Positions 25,828 through 34,970 of a DNA stretch of 64,000 nucleotides are shown here, piece after piece. How positions within the stretch are numbered: the stretch's first letter is position 1; each line of letters opens with the position of its first letter. The stretch covers positions 1-64,000 of the forward strand of contig NZ_FONA01000015.1 of the NCBI RefSeq assembly GCF_900112795.1, in the 5' to 3' direction. The position numbers and the translations under genes are program-made. Origin of the DNA: Thermophagus xiamenensis (GTDB lineage: Bacteria > Bacteroidota > Bacteroidia > Bacteroidales > Marinilabiliaceae). The notes beneath the pieces were generated by a model. The model saw nothing but the letters and a program-made list of their open reading frames with translations. It was not told the origin of the DNA and did no database searches.

Positions 25828-26271
25828 TTAGGGATAATTTTTACAAAATAGAGATTTAATAAATCCACAGAAAGTTTTTCTTTCAGCTTTTCTAAACCGA
25901 GAAAGGAATATTTCACGTTCATTTTGAGGTACATCCTGACAGAGCATATGGTAAATTTCGCCCCATCCCGGGAAACCCCCAATATTTTTATCATCTATGA
26001 AAACATCGGCATTGATTTTTCGGCTAACGGTTGCTTCATCAAATTTTTCTTCAGGAAAGTTTTTGTTAACGGCATAAAATTCAACTCCGTGTTTTGCGCA
26101 AAATTCAACGGCCTCTTCTAATTTCTTCCCGGTTCTGAAAGTCCACAAAATCAAAAGGTGCCCTTGCTTTTGCAGAGCTTTTAAAGTTTCAAACGCAAAC
26201 AACTTTTCTTTTCCTATTTCCGGATATCGATGCTCTACTATGGTACCATCAAAATCAACGGCTATAATCAT
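25828..26271 (-). CDS. HAD-superfamily hydrolase (BT0820-like)
   Basis: A 147-residue small HAD phosphatase. The nucleophile motif I is MIIAVDFDGTIVEHRYPEIG at the N-terminus (D6 and D8 from this start), motif II is the threonine in LILWTFRTG, and motif IV is DVFIDDKNIGG with paired aspartates. It resembles the Bacteroidota family to which the structurally studied BT0820 belongs; its substrate is unknown, possibly a polyol or sugar phosphate. I start at 26271, where the motif begins as in relatives; ATGs at 26301 and 26310 are also in frame. It overlaps the end of the upstream membrane-protein gene by 17 bases, so the two are translationally coupled. Confidence 0.8.
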   Translation of the reverse strand: MIIAVDFDGTIVEHRYPEIGKEKLFAFETLKALQKQGHLLILWTFRTGKKLEEAVEFCAKHGVEFYAVNKNFPEEKFDEATVSRKINADVFIDDKNIGGFPGWGEIYHMLCQDVPQNEREIFLSRFRKAERKTFCGFIKSLFCKNYP

Positions 26272-26755
26272 CGGAGTCGTTTTTATCAGGTTTTTCGCCA
26301 TATTTTTCATTCAATGTTTCAGGCCTAATTTCTTTTTCTATACTATAGCGAGTTGGCCGATTAATAAGATAAGCCAAAAATAATAAGCCAAAAACATAAA
26401 TAAAAGTGAAGTCGGCGGTAAGCATGTATCCAATTAACCCCAAGAGGGCTAAAGCTTCGAGGGTAACTATTTTAATAAAAAAACTGCGTTTAAATTGTTG
26501 CAGTTGATTAACGAAAGGTAGGTCCTGGTCTATATGTTTAACTTTTTTTGAATGAAAGATATAGCTGGCAGGGATTCCACCCAATGAGAGAAGAAGGATA
26601 ACAGCTTTAAAGTTTTCCTTAAATGTTAAGTTCCATTCTACTACCGGGCCTATTTTATTTACTACAACTAAGGCTACCAGAAGCATTATCAGTAAGGCTA
26701 CCAAAATGCTCCAGAAAAGAAACTTGATTTGTTTAAATACGGTATTGGCTTCCAT
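26255..26755 (-). CDS. Hypothetical four-helix membrane protein
   Basis: A 166-residue inner-membrane protein with four hydrophobic segments (about residues 12-33, 49-65, 92-110 and 112-129) and a charged C-terminal tail that ends EKYGEKPDKNDSDDYSR. No motif that would give a function was recognised. It lies between recR (10 bases upstream) and the HAD hydrolase (17-base overlap), so all three form one transcript. The arrangement of a small membrane protein after recR is seen, as I recall, in related genomes, so it is a genuine conserved gene rather than a spurious frame. Confidence 0.75.
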   Translation of the reverse strand: MEANTVFKQIKFLFWSILVALLIMLLVALVVVNKIGPVVEWNLTFKENFKAVILLLSLGGIPASYIFHSKKVKHIDQDLPFVNQLQQFKRSFFIKIVTLEALALLGLIGYMLTADFTFIYVFGLLFLAYLINRPTRYSIEKEIRPETLNEKYGEKPDKNDSDDYSR

Positions 26756-26765
26756 CTATGTTTTT

Positions 26766-27389
26766 TTATTGTACATTTTTTTCAAAGGGTTGTCTGTCGA
26801 CAAGAGAGCGCCCAAGAGTGACTTCATCAGCATATTCCAATTCATCACCTATGGCTACACCTCTGGCAATGGTGGTGAATTTTACCGGGTAATTTTGAAA
26901 TTTTCTATAAAGATAAAAATTGGTGGTATCTCCTTCCATCGTTGTGCTCAGTGCAAAAATAATTTCTTTGATTTCCCCTTTTTTAAGTTTCTCTTCCAAT
27001 GGGGCAATGGTTAAATCATCAGGCCCGGTACCATCCATGGGCGATATTAATCCACCTAATACATGATAAATACCATTATATTGATGCGTGTTTTCAATAG
27101 CCATTACATCTCTGACATTTTCGACCACGCACACCAGGCTATGGTCTCGCCGGGGGTTGGAACAAATAGAGCAAATGTCGCTGTCGGAAATATTAAAACA
27201 GTTTTGGCAATATTTAATTTCATCGATAAGGGTGGTAATGGCTTCTGCAAAACGATAAACCGATTCCTTATCCTGTTTCAGGATATGTAAAGAAAGTCTT
27301 AAGGCACTTTTTTTCCCTATTCCCGGTAGCCTTGAGAATTCGTTAACGGCATTTTCCAGTATTTTGGAAGGAAATTCTATGTCGGACAT
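26766..27389 (-). CDS. recR: Recombination protein RecR
   Basis: A 207-residue RecR that acts with RecO (and RecF) to load RecA at gaps in DNA. The N-terminal helix-hairpin-helix is [17 protein letters not shown]. The zinc finger uses [17 protein letters not shown], four cysteines at C-x2-C and C-x2-C. The TOPRIM domain has [34 protein letters not shown] and [18 protein letters not shown]. The Walker-B-like end [25 protein letters not shown] is complete. It is the first gene of a three-gene unit and is divergent from the SSF transporter. Confidence 0.97.
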   Translation of the reverse strand: MSDIEFPSKILENAVNEFSRLPGIGKKSALRLSLHILKQDKESVYRFAEAITTLIDEIKYCQNCFNISDSDICSICSNPRRDHSLVCVVENVRDVMAIENTHQYNGIYHVLGGLISPMDGTGPDDLTIAPLEEKLKKGEIKEIIFALSTTMEGDTTNFYLYRKFQNYPVKFTTIARGVAIGDELEYADEVTLGRSLVDRQPFEKNVQ

Positions 27390-27643
27390 TGGTTATGCTT
27401 TTGGGTTTCAAAGTTAATAAAAAAATGGAGGGATAAATGAGCTTGTTTTCGGTACTCGATTAATCGCCTTAAAATATGGTTATGATTGATTTAAATTGTT
27501 TTTTTGTAGAGCAAAAAGAGGGGGGGATGAAAATTCTGGAGTCTGTTGAAAATATTAAGTGGGGCCCTTTTGTTAACAGTGTTTTAACGAGTAAAAGTGA
27601 ACTTTTATCAGGGCATCTTCAGAAGTAATTTAAATTAATATTC

Positions 27644-29089
27644 ATGAATTCTGTATTAGTTTTATCTCTGTTAGGGGTTTATTTTGTGGTGCTTATATCC
27701 ATATCTGTAATTACCGGACGGCGTGCGGATAACGAGAGTTTTTTTCTAGGGAACCGGCGTTCACCGTGGGCAGTTGTTGCTATTGGAATGGTTGGCGCTT
27801 CCTTGTCGGGTGTTACTTTTGTTTCGGTGCCGGGCTATGTTACTTCGGTAGGATTTACGTATATGCAAATGGTAGCCGGATTTTTTGTGGGCTACATTGT
27901 TATTGCACATGTTTTACTGCCGCTTTATTACAAGATGCGGTTAACATCCATTTATACGTATTTGGAAGAGCGTTTCGGCCAGAGCTCTTATCGTTCGGGA
28001 GCCATACTATTTCAGGCCAGTAAGGTTGTTGGTGCTTCTGCACGTTTGTATTTGATGACGGTGGTTTTGCAAATAGCGCTTTTTAATGAGTTGAGAGTCT
28101 CTTTTGAGGTTACTGCCATGGTTCTTGTGTTACTGATTTGGCTTTATACATTTCGGGGAGGAATTAAAACCATTATATGGACCGATGCGTTGCAAACCAT
28201 TCTGTTTTTAGTTGCTGTGGTTGTAACCATTTATCATATAGGCCATCAATTAGGTGCTGATGGTAAGACGCTGGTTCGCTACGTTACGGAAAGTGAGTTT
28301 TTTAAAATTTTTGAGTTTAAAGATTGGCGGTCGCCGCAGCATTTTGTTAAACAGTTTTTGTCGGGGATATTTATCACAATTGTAATGACCGGTCTGGACC
28401 AGGATATGATGCAGAAAAATCTGAGCTGCCGGTCACTTAAAGAAGCCAAAAGAAATATGTTGTCATATGGTTTTGCTTTTATTCCTGTAAATCTTTTGTT
28501 TTTAACCCTTGGAACGCTTTTGGTGATATTTATGCGTCATCAGGGAATAGCCATGCCTGACAGGGCCGATGATATTTATCCTGTTATTGCGACGGGAGGA
28601 TATTTACCCTTGTCGGTTGGGGTATTATTTATTCTGGGATTGATGAGTGCTGCCATGTCGAGTGCCGATTCTGCACTAACGTCGCTTACCACTTCTTTTA
28701 CGGTAGATATATTAAGGATTGATGGATTTAATACGTCTCGCGCGAAAAAGATAAGAATGATTATTCATTTGGGTTTTGCCTTACTTGTAGGTTTGGTCAT
28801 TATTATTTTTGGGGCAATAGGTCAGGACAGTATTATTGATACGGTTTATACTTTAGCGGGCTATACTTATGGCCCATTATTGGGCTTATATGCCTTTGGA
28901 TTGTTTACTCGTCGAAAAGTACGGGATGGTATAGTACCCTGGCTGGCTATATTAGCCCCGGTAATAACAGGGATAATTGATTTTAATTCACAGGAATGGC
29001 TGGGATTTGTGTTGGGATATGAGAAATTGATGCTTAACGGGGCAATTGTTTTTGCCGGTCTGTGGATGTTTTCTACCGCCGAATCGTGA
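27644..29089 (+). CDS. Sodium:solute symporter (SSF family)
   Basis: A 481-residue transporter with about 13 hydrophobic segments. The SSF signature is present: a first helix with YFVVLISISVITGRRADNE, then FFLGNRRSPWAVVAIGMVGASLSGVTFVSVPG (part of the Na+ site and substrate cavity), and SAAMSSADSALTSLTTSF in the eighth-ninth helix, where the two serines following the alanines often ligate the second Na+ ion. It couples Na+ entry with uptake of a sugar, amino acid or similar solute; the substrate cannot be told. Together with Na+-NQR in the same window it supports a sodium-based energy economy. It stands alone, with 254 bases to recR. Confidence 0.9.
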   Translation: MNSVLVLSLLGVYFVVLISISVITGRRADNESFFLGNRRSPWAVVAIGMVGASLSGVTFVSVPGYVTSVGFTYMQMVAGFFVGYIVIAHVLLPLYYKMRLTSIYTYLEERFGQSSYRSGAILFQASKVVGASARLYLMTVVLQIALFNELRVSFEVTAMVLVLLIWLYTFRGGIKTIIWTDALQTILFLVAVVVTIYHIGHQLGADGKTLVRYVTESEFFKIFEFKDWRSPQHFVKQFLSGIFITIVMTGLDQDMMQKNLSCRSLKEAKRNMLSYGFAFIPVNLLFLTLGTLLVIFMRHQGIAMPDRADDIYPVIATGGYLPLSVGVLFILGLMSAAMSSADSALTSLTTSFTVDILRIDGFNTSRAKKIRMIIHLGFALLVGLVIIIFGAIGQDSIIDTVYTLAGYTYGPLLGLYAFGLFTRRKVRDGIVPWLAILAPVITGIIDFNSQEWLGFVLGYEKLMLNGAIVFAGLWMFSTAES

Positions 29090-29294
29090 CAGGATGGCAT
29101 CAATGCCTGTGTTGGTGTTATTTTTGATATTAACGGAATTGTCCATAAATTAGAGACTGATTATAAATGAATGGAGTTTGAAATTATCTGGTACGACAGG
29201 CTCATAACTTTTGGATTATATCTATTAAAACAACCTATTGCGAAACATATTCTCAAATAGTGAAATTTAGTGTAAACAAATAGAAGAAAAGCGT

Positions 29295-29873
29295 ATGCGG
29301 TATTTAAAGTTAATTGTTTTAGCGGTTATAACATTTCCTCTGCTTACGAGTTGCGGATATAACCGTATGGTGGAATTAGAAGAAAGTATTGATGCCCAGT
29401 GGTCTCAGGTAGAAAATGTATATCAAAGGCGGGCTGATCTAATACCTAATCTGGTAAATACTGTTAAGGGGTATGCCAGTCATGAACAGGAAACACTACA
29501 AGCTGTCATAGAGGCTCGTTCGAAAGCTACAAGCATCAATTTATCTGCCGGTGAGTTGAATGAACAGACCTTAAAAAACTTTCAACAGGCACAGGAAGGA
29601 TTATCGTCAGCTATTTCGCGGTTAATGGTGGTTGTAGAGCGCTATCCTGACCTGAAGGCGAATCAGAACTTTTTGGATTTACAGGCACAGCTGGAAGGGA
29701 CTGAAAACCGGATAGCCGTGGAGCGAAGAAAGTTTAACGAAGCCACGCGAGCCTATAATACCTATATTCGCAAGTTTCCCAAAAATATAATTGCTGGGAT
29801 ATTCAATTTTGAGCCACGACCTTATTTCGAAGCCGATGAAGGAGCCAGTAAAGCACCTGAGGTCCAGTTTTAA
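29295..29873 (+). CDS. lemA: LemA family lipoprotein-like protein
   Basis: A 192-residue LemA. The N-terminus has a hydrophobic signal ending LLTSC, so it is probably a lipoprotein. The body is the helical LemA domain: NRMVELEESIDAQWSQVENVYQRRADLIPNLVNTVKGYA, the helical pair with EARSKATSI, then VVVERYPDLKANQNFLDLQAQLEGTENRIAVERRKFNEATRAYN, and a hydrophobic FPKNIIAGIFNF end. The function of LemA is not established; it commonly sits in an operon with TPM-domain genes, as it does here, with the first TPM gene 13 bases downstream. Confidence 0.93.
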   Translation: MRYLKLIVLAVITFPLLTSCGYNRMVELEESIDAQWSQVENVYQRRADLIPNLVNTVKGYASHEQETLQAVIEARSKATSINLSAGELNEQTLKNFQQAQEGLSSAISRLMVVVERYPDLKANQNFLDLQAQLEGTENRIAVERRKFNEATRAYNTYIRKFPKNIIAGIFNFEPRPYFEADEGASKAPEVQF

Positions 29874-29886
29874 AAAAAAGGAATTT

Positions 29887-30318
29887 ATGGCTGTAAATAT
29901 TTTTACTGAAGCGGAGAAGCAAGAGATTACCAATGCCATTAAAGAGGCGGAGTTAAATACTTCAGGAGAGATACGCGTTCATATCGAAAAAAGCTGTCCC
30001 GGCGATGTATTGGACCGGGCAGCCTTTATCTTTGAAAAACTGAAGATGCATAAAACGAAGCTTCGAAATGGTGTTTTGTTTTATTTGGCGGTAAAAGACC
30101 GTAAGTTTGCCATTTTGGGTGATGCCGGAATTAATGCCAGGGTACCTGAAGGATTTTGGGATGAGGTAAAAGAGCTCATGGTTGCTCATTTTAAAAACGG
30201 AGAACTTGCCAAAGGACTGGAAGAAGGTATTAAAATGGCAGGGGAACAGTTAAAAACTTATTTCCCCTGGCAAAAGGATGATGTTAATGAACTTTCGGAT
30301 GAGATTTCATTCGAGTAA
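29887..30318 (+). CDS. TPM-domain protein (soluble, first copy)
   Basis: A 143-residue TPM-fold protein (TPM_phosphatase family, related to YgcG and Psb32). It has ITNAIKEAELNTSGEIRVHIEKSCPGD, then a LRNGVLFYLAVKDRKFAILGDAGINARVPEGFW segment typical of TPM proteins, and lacks a signal peptide or membrane span. The start at 29887 is chosen from the domain boundary; a longer frame back to 29791 would overlap lemA. TPM proteins were first assigned as phosphatases but the activity is doubtful. It is the middle gene of a lemA-TPM-TPM unit, with 117 bases before the third gene. Confidence 0.88.
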   Translation: MAVNIFTEAEKQEITNAIKEAELNTSGEIRVHIEKSCPGDVLDRAAFIFEKLKMHKTKLRNGVLFYLAVKDRKFAILGDAGINARVPEGFWDEVKELMVAHFKNGELAKGLEEGIKMAGEQLKTYFPWQKDDVNELSDEISFE

Positions 30319-30435
30319 AATTTTATTAGTTATTGGCCGAATATAACTATCTGGTTTAAGGTTTAGTATAACTTCTATATAAACCGAAAAATCTTACCAT
30401 TTAACCTTAAAATAAACAATATAATTTGCTGATAG

Positions 30436-31242
30436 ATGATACGACTATACTCTATATTATTGGTTGTGTTGTTTCTGGGGCCTGTTGCATCATCAGGACA
30501 GGATTTTCCGGAGCGACCTCAGCCGCCAAGACTCATAAATGATTTTGCCGATGTTCTGGATAGCAGAGCAGAAAATTTGTTGGAACAGGAGTTGGTAGCA
30601 TTTGCCCGTCAAACCAGCACTCAAATAGCAGTGGTTACTATTTCTGACCTGGAAGGATATGATAAAGCAGACTATGCTTTTCAATTGGCGGAAAAATGGG
30701 GTATAGGACAAAAAGGTAAGGACAACGGCGTTCTAATATTGGTTCAACCTAAAATTGGGAATAAACGGGGACAAGCCTTTATTGCTACAGGATATGGATT
30801 GGAAGGTGTCGTACCTGATGCGGTAGCCCGTAGGATTGTGGATAATGAAATGATACCACGATTTAAGAGGAATGATTATGCGGGAGGTATTGCTGCAGGG
30901 GTGTCGGTATTAATGGAGTTAACCAGAGGGGAATATACTGCTGAGGGATATTTGAAAAAAACAGGTAGTTCGGGTTCAATGTTAGGGGGGATTGGAATAA
31001 TAGTTTTCTTTTTTATAATTCTGCTAACATCTTTGGGCCGACAGCGAGCCCGTCATAGTTCTATTGGTCACGACTTGCCATTTTGGGTATTATTGTCCAT
31101 GTTAGGTTCCGGCAGTAGAAGTCAAACCGGTAGTTGGGGCAGTTTTTCTTCAGGGAGTGGTCCATTTGGCGGTTCCGGTGGCGGCTTTGGCGGTTTTGGG
31201 GGTGGTAGTTTTGGCGGTGGTGGTGCCGGTGGTAGCTGGTAA
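30436..31242 (+). CDS. TPM-domain protein with signal, membrane anchor and Gly-rich tail (YgcG-like)
   Basis: A 268-residue exported protein. A signal peptide (residues 2-21) is followed by the TPM domain (LINDFADVLDSRAENLLEQE, QIAVVTISDLEGYD, DNGVLILVQPK, GYGLEGVVPDAVARRIVDNEMIPRF), one membrane helix at about 183-199 and a tail of roughly 40 residues made almost only of Gly, Ser and Phe. That layout, TPM facing the outside, a membrane anchor and a glycine-rich cytosolic end, is the YgcG type. It may work with the LemA-like protein upstream in envelope maintenance; this is inferred from repeated linkage of the two families. A terminator follows at 31287. Confidence 0.92.
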   Translation: MIRLYSILLVVLFLGPVASSGQDFPERPQPPRLINDFADVLDSRAENLLEQELVAFARQTSTQIAVVTISDLEGYDKADYAFQLAEKWGIGQKGKDNGVLILVQPKIGNKRGQAFIATGYGLEGVVPDAVARRIVDNEMIPRFKRNDYAGGIAAGVSVLMELTRGEYTAEGYLKKTGSSGSMLGGIGIIVFFFIILLTSLGRQRARHSSIGHDLPFWVLLSMLGSGSRSQTGSWGSFSSGSGPFGGSGGGFGGFGGGSFGGGGAGGSW

Positions 31243-31286
31243 ACATTAATGCCAGTCTTATTTGAAATACTGTTATGAAATTAGAT

Positions 31287-31319
31287 ACAAAAAAACGGGT
31301 TTTAAACCCGTTTTTTTGT
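31287..31319. terminator. Bidirectional terminator between TPM operon and zinc-ribbon gene
   Basis: AAAAAACGGGTTT and AAACCCGTTTTTTT form a hairpin with A and T runs on both sides, so it can serve both the plus-strand TPM operon and the minus-strand zinc-ribbon operon. It starts 45 bases after the TPM stop and ends 57 bases beyond the zinc-ribbon stop. Confidence 0.9.
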
Positions 31320-31375
31320 ATATCAAAATTATCCTGGTTCCAGTCCAACAATCAATTGTATATTAAAAATCAATA

Positions 31376-32128
31376 TTATAATTCACTATCGACCAGAATT
31401 CTTCCGCAATATTCACAGACAATAATTTTTTTACGAGATTGAATGTCGAGATGTCGCTGGGGCGGAATTTTATTAAAGCAACCGCCGCATGCATCTCTTT
31501 CAATGGTTACAACAGCGAGTCCGTTACGGGCATTTTTTCTGATTCTTTTGAAAGCAGAGAGTAAACGCTCGTCGATGTCTTTTTCTATTTCTTTTGCTTT
31601 TTTTCTTAATTTATCTTCGTCCTCTTTGGTGTCGTTAACGATGCTATCCAGTTCGTTTTTTTTGTTTTCGAGGTCAATTTTTCGTTCCTCGAGGAGCGTT
31701 TCGGATTTGGCCAAAGTTTCCTGTTTGGCTTTCATCTCTGCCTCGAATTCTCGAATCCTTTTTTTACAGAGTTCTTTTTCGAGATTTTGATATTCAATTT
31801 CCTTATTAAGAGATTCAAATTCTCTGTTGTTGCGCACACCTGCCTGCTGCGATTCATATTTTTTGATTAACAGGTCTGCTTCTTTAATACCATTTTTCTT
31901 TTCTTGAATAGCGGTATTGAGATTTTTAATCTCTGTATTAAGGTTACTGATACGGGTTTCCAGTCCTTCTATTTCATCTTCCAGGTCCTGAACTTCCAGA
32001 GGCAATTCACCCCGCAGGGTTTTTATTTTATCAATCTCGCTCATCACCTTCTGAAGGTTGAACAGAGCGCGAAGTTTATCTTCAACGCTTTTCTCACTGC
32101 TAGTTTTCTTTGTTCCAGTTTTTGCCAT
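31376..32128 (-). CDS. Coiled-coil protein with C-terminal C4 zinc ribbon
   Basis: A 250-residue cytosolic protein. From about residue 30 to 195 it is an almost continuous coiled coil. The C-terminal 40 residues hold a C4 zinc ribbon: ACGGC, then VCEYC, 23 residues apart (zf-RING_7 family, COG1579, called CdsZ in Chlamydia). The family's role is poorly known; its members are proposed to bind nucleic acid or act as chaperones. The gene lies 4 bases after the Nif3 gene, and COG1579 beside Nif3 is a recurring neighbourhood, so the two probably act together. Confidence 0.92.
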   Translation of the reverse strand: MAKTGTKKTSSEKSVEDKLRALFNLQKVMSEIDKIKTLRGELPLEVQDLEDEIEGLETRISNLNTEIKNLNTAIQEKKNGIKEADLLIKKYESQQAGVRNNREFESLNKEIEYQNLEKELCKKRIREFEAEMKAKQETLAKSETLLEERKIDLENKKNELDSIVNDTKEDEDKLRKKAKEIEKDIDERLLSAFKRIRKNARNGLAVVTIERDACGGCFNKIPPQRHLDIQSRKKIIVCEYCGRILVDSEL

Positions 32129-32132
32129 GCTG

Positions 32133-33230
32133 CTAAAAATATTTTACGGGATTGGTAGTAACGTTCGTCAAACGGACTGCAAAATTAGGGAATTTTTTTG
32201 TAAGTAACTCAAAAAAAACTTCTTTAGTCAACTGTTCACTTTCGTAATGCCCAATATCGGCGATTACGATTTTATTGTCTGCTTCTTGAAACTGGTGATA
32301 TTTGAAGTCTGAACTAACAAAAACATCCGCACCTTCCTGAATGGCCTTATTCAAGAGGAAACTGCCTGAACCACCACATACAGCCACTTTTTTTACCGGT
32401 TTATTTAAAAGGTTTGTATGCCGAATACATTCAGCACCTGTCACCTCTTTGATTCTTTTTAAAACTTCATTTTCGGAAAGGGGATTTTTCAATTCTCCAA
32501 TTGCACCGAAGCCAACTTTATTCCAAACATTCTCCAAAGGGTACAGGTCGTATGCCACTTCTTCGTAAGGATGAACGTCAAAAAGTGCTTTCAGAACCTG
32601 CTTAGTTAAATGCTTGGGTATTACTGTTTCGATGCGCTCTTCCTTTTCGAAATGGATGTTGCCTTGCTCGCCAACAAAAGGATTAGTTCCTTCACCTGCC
32701 CGAAAAGTGCCTATTCCTTCGAGGTTATAACTGCAGCAGTCGTAATTTCCTATTACGCCTGCACCTGCCTCGAAGATTGCAGTGCGCACCTTCTCAGCAT
32801 ATCGGGTTGGGACAAAAGTGACCAGTTTCAGTAATAAATTGGAACGTGGTGATAAAACTCTGATGTTGTTAAGTTCTAATTTTTTCGCCAGAATACCACT
32901 AACGCCATTTTCAACACTGTCAATACTGGTGTGTGAAGAATAAATGGCGATATTTTTTTTTATGGCTTTAATTAAAATCCGTTCCGGCGGTGTTTGTCCA
33001 GTTAATTTTTTTACTCCTTTAAGTGTTATTGGATGGTGAGAAACAATCAGATTTTCACCATTTTTTGATGCGTCGTCAATAACTTCTTCTGTTACGTCCA
33101 ATGTAATCAAAACACCCTTGATTTCCATATCGGGAGTGCCGGTTTGCAGTCCGGTGTTATCGTAATCTTCCTGAAAGGCCGGCGGGGCAAATTTTTCAAT
33201 TTCTGCAATAATATGCTTTAGCAATACCAT
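32133..33230 (-). CDS. Nif3-like dinuclear metal centre protein (DUF34)
   Basis: A 365-residue member of the Nif3/YbgI/YqfO family. ENLIVSHHPITLKGVK holds the histidine pair and DYDNTGLQTG the N-terminal acid-containing loop that bind two metal ions; the C-terminal counterpart is VFVSSDFKYHQFQEA with IADIGHYESEQLT. The central insertion of about 120 residues, from FVPTRYAEKVRTAIFEAG to HPYEEVAYDLYPL, is the CutA-like (PII-like) domain of the long YqfO form. I start at 33230 (MVLLKHII). The family has been linked to GTP cyclohydrolase-type chemistry and metal handling, but no function is firm. It lies between the MerR-like and the zinc-ribbon gene. Confidence 0.93.
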   Translation of the reverse strand: MVLLKHIIAEIEKFAPPAFQEDYDNTGLQTGTPDMEIKGVLITLDVTEEVIDDASKNGENLIVSHHPITLKGVKKLTGQTPPERILIKAIKKNIAIYSSHTSIDSVENGVSGILAKKLELNNIRVLSPRSNLLLKLVTFVPTRYAEKVRTAIFEAGAGVIGNYDCCSYNLEGIGTFRAGEGTNPFVGEQGNIHFEKEERIETVIPKHLTKQVLKALFDVHPYEEVAYDLYPLENVWNKVGFGAIGELKNPLSENEVLKRIKEVTGAECIRHTNLLNKPVKKVAVCGGSGSFLLNKAIQEGADVFVSSDFKYHQFQEADNKIVIADIGHYESEQLTKEVFFELLTKKFPNFAVRLTNVTTNPVKYF

Positions 33231-33243
33231 AAATGCAAGCAAT

Positions 33244-33579
33244 CTAGATATTCTCTTTTATTTCTATCAGTGTTTGTCGGATTTCCTGTAGGCGTTTTAC
33301 TACTTCAAAATTGTTTTCAGTTTCTTCTTTATTCTCTTTGAGTTTTTTTTTGGCCCCTTTAAGGGTCATTCCACGTTCTTTTACCAGGTGGTAGATTAGA
33401 TGAAAGTTGTCAATGTCTTTTTGGGTAAATAATCGGTTTCCTTTTTTGTTTTTGTGAGGTTTTATAATGTCAAATTCCTTTTCCCAAAAGCGAATAAGAG
33501 AAGTGTTAACATTAAAAATTTTGGCCACTTCTCCGATAGAGTAATATAATTTTTCGATTTTAGGTTCTTTGTACGGCAT
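33244..33579 (-). CDS. MerR-family transcriptional regulator
   Basis: A 111-residue regulator. The winged helix-turn-helix is complete: YYSIGEVAKIFNVNTSLIRFWEKEFDIIKPHKN, then GNRLFTQKDIDNFHLIYHLVKERGMTLKGAKKKL. A short helical tail follows, without an effector-binding domain or metal-binding cysteines, as in many Bacteroidota MerR proteins of unknown target. It leads the Nif3 and zinc-ribbon genes (14-base gap) and so might regulate that unit, but this is only suggested by position. Confidence 0.9.
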   Translation of the reverse strand: MPYKEPKIEKLYYSIGEVAKIFNVNTSLIRFWEKEFDIIKPHKNKKGNRLFTQKDIDNFHLIYHLVKERGMTLKGAKKKLKENKEETENNFEVVKRLQEIRQTLIEIKENI

Positions 33580-33715
33580 TATTAATCAAAGCGTTTTAAT
33601 AAGAGGTTCCCGGAAACAATAATTGCTGCCTGAAAGAAAACAGGCAGCTAATGCAATAATAATTCTTTTTTTTGTGGAGTGCAAATTTAGGTTAATATGC
33701 AGTGAGGATGTGAAA

Positions 33716-34687
33716 TTAATCAAAGGTTTGGTGACTGTTACTGGCTATTTGTATCATTTTTTCAAATTGATCTGGTGTTAGATCCTGGAAATAATAATGA
33801 GCGGGATTAACCGGTCTGCCTTTAACCCTTACCTCGTAATGGAGATGGGGTCCGGTAGATTTTCCCGTGTTTCCAACAAAACCAATGACATCACCACGTT
33901 TAACTTTCTGGCCTTTTTTTACATTAAAACGGTCGAGGTGGGCATACAAAGTAGTATATCCAAACCCATGATCTATTTCAATGTGGTTACCATATCCTCC
34001 AAAAGATTTGACGACTCTTTTAACGACTCCTTCCCCGGTGGCATAAACTTCGGTCCCTATTGGTGCCGAGAAATCCATACCTTCATGAAACTTTTTGACT
34101 TTATAAATGGGGTCAATTCTCCATCCGTAACCAGAGGCGGTTCTGCGCAAATCTTTATTGGACACCGGCTGAATAGCAGGAATGCATCGTAACATTTCTT
34201 CTTTGCGTAACGTAAGATCGATGATCTCATCGAAAGATTTACTCTGAACGTAGAGCTGTTTCATGATGATGTCCAATTTCCTGGCGGTATTGATAACCAA
34301 ATCTGCATTGTCGAGATTTTCCAAATGCTTGTAACGGTTCATACCTCCAAAACCTGCCCGCCTGATAGAATTAGGGATTGAATCGGCCTGATAAATAACC
34401 CGGTAAATTTTTTCATCCCGCTGTTGTATGTCATCTAGAGCAATTTGAATTTGCTGAAGTTTTTTATCCATTATTTCGTATTGCGAAAGAAGGCGGGAAT
34501 TTTCTCTGGCAAGTCGTTTTTCTTTAGGACTGTCAAAAATATAAGAGAAGCCCAAAAAGTAAAAAATACCTAAAATAGCAGAAGAAGAGGCAAACTGAAA
34601 GAATCGTTTTACTTTGTAACGAATTCCTTGTTCTATTGGTTCATATGTTAATGTTTCAGTATTGTATCGGTATTTTACTTTTGACAT
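33716..34687 (-). CDS. M23-family metallopeptidase (peptidoglycan endopeptidase)
   Basis: A 323-residue membrane-anchored LytM-type enzyme. After a cytosolic N-terminus there is one membrane span (residues 33-49), then a periplasmic coiled coil (about 58-95). The catalytic domain has HEGMD near 201-205 (zinc ligands H and D), GGYGNHIEIDHGFGYTTLYAHLD, and the GPHLHYEV motif with the third zinc ligand near residue 280. All expected zinc ligands are present, so it is probably an active D,D- or cross-link endopeptidase, not a regulatory LytM factor. It is divergent from alaS, with 283 bases between the starts. Confidence 0.92.
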   Translation of the reverse strand: MSKVKYRYNTETLTYEPIEQGIRYKVKRFFQFASSSAILGIFYFLGFSYIFDSPKEKRLARENSRLLSQYEIMDKKLQQIQIALDDIQQRDEKIYRVIYQADSIPNSIRRAGFGGMNRYKHLENLDNADLVINTARKLDIIMKQLYVQSKSFDEIIDLTLRKEEMLRCIPAIQPVSNKDLRRTASGYGWRIDPIYKVKKFHEGMDFSAPIGTEVYATGEGVVKRVVKSFGGYGNHIEIDHGFGYTTLYAHLDRFNVKKGQKVKRGDVIGFVGNTGKSTGPHLHYEVRVKGRPVNPAHYYFQDLTPDQFEKMIQIASNSHQTFD

Positions 34688-34814
34688 ACGGAAATGTTTT
34701 GCTGTCCAAAAATAGAAAAAAATGTTTTCAATAACTATTTGTTAGATGTTTAACCTATTTTTGTGGCTCAGGGAAACAAATTTTTATTATTGTTACCCCT
34801 TATTGTGTTGATGG

Positions 34815-34846
34815 TTTAGTGGTTGATTGATAAAAGTTTATATTTG
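34815..34846 (+). promoter_or_regulatory. Candidate promoter of alaS
   Basis: TTTA at 34815-34818 and TATATTTG at 34839-34846 are 20 bases apart, the spacing and form of the Bacteroidota TTTG / TAnnTTTG pair with one mismatch. The start codon lies 124 bases downstream. Confidence 0.5.
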
Positions 34847-34970
34847 TTTTGCCTGACGAAAAGCAGATCATAATGCCAGAGTTGTTTTACGGGATAATGG
34901 GAAAAAGGTTATCATTTTTTGGCAAAAAGTAATTTATGTAGGAGTTAACAATTAGAGGATTATATAGACT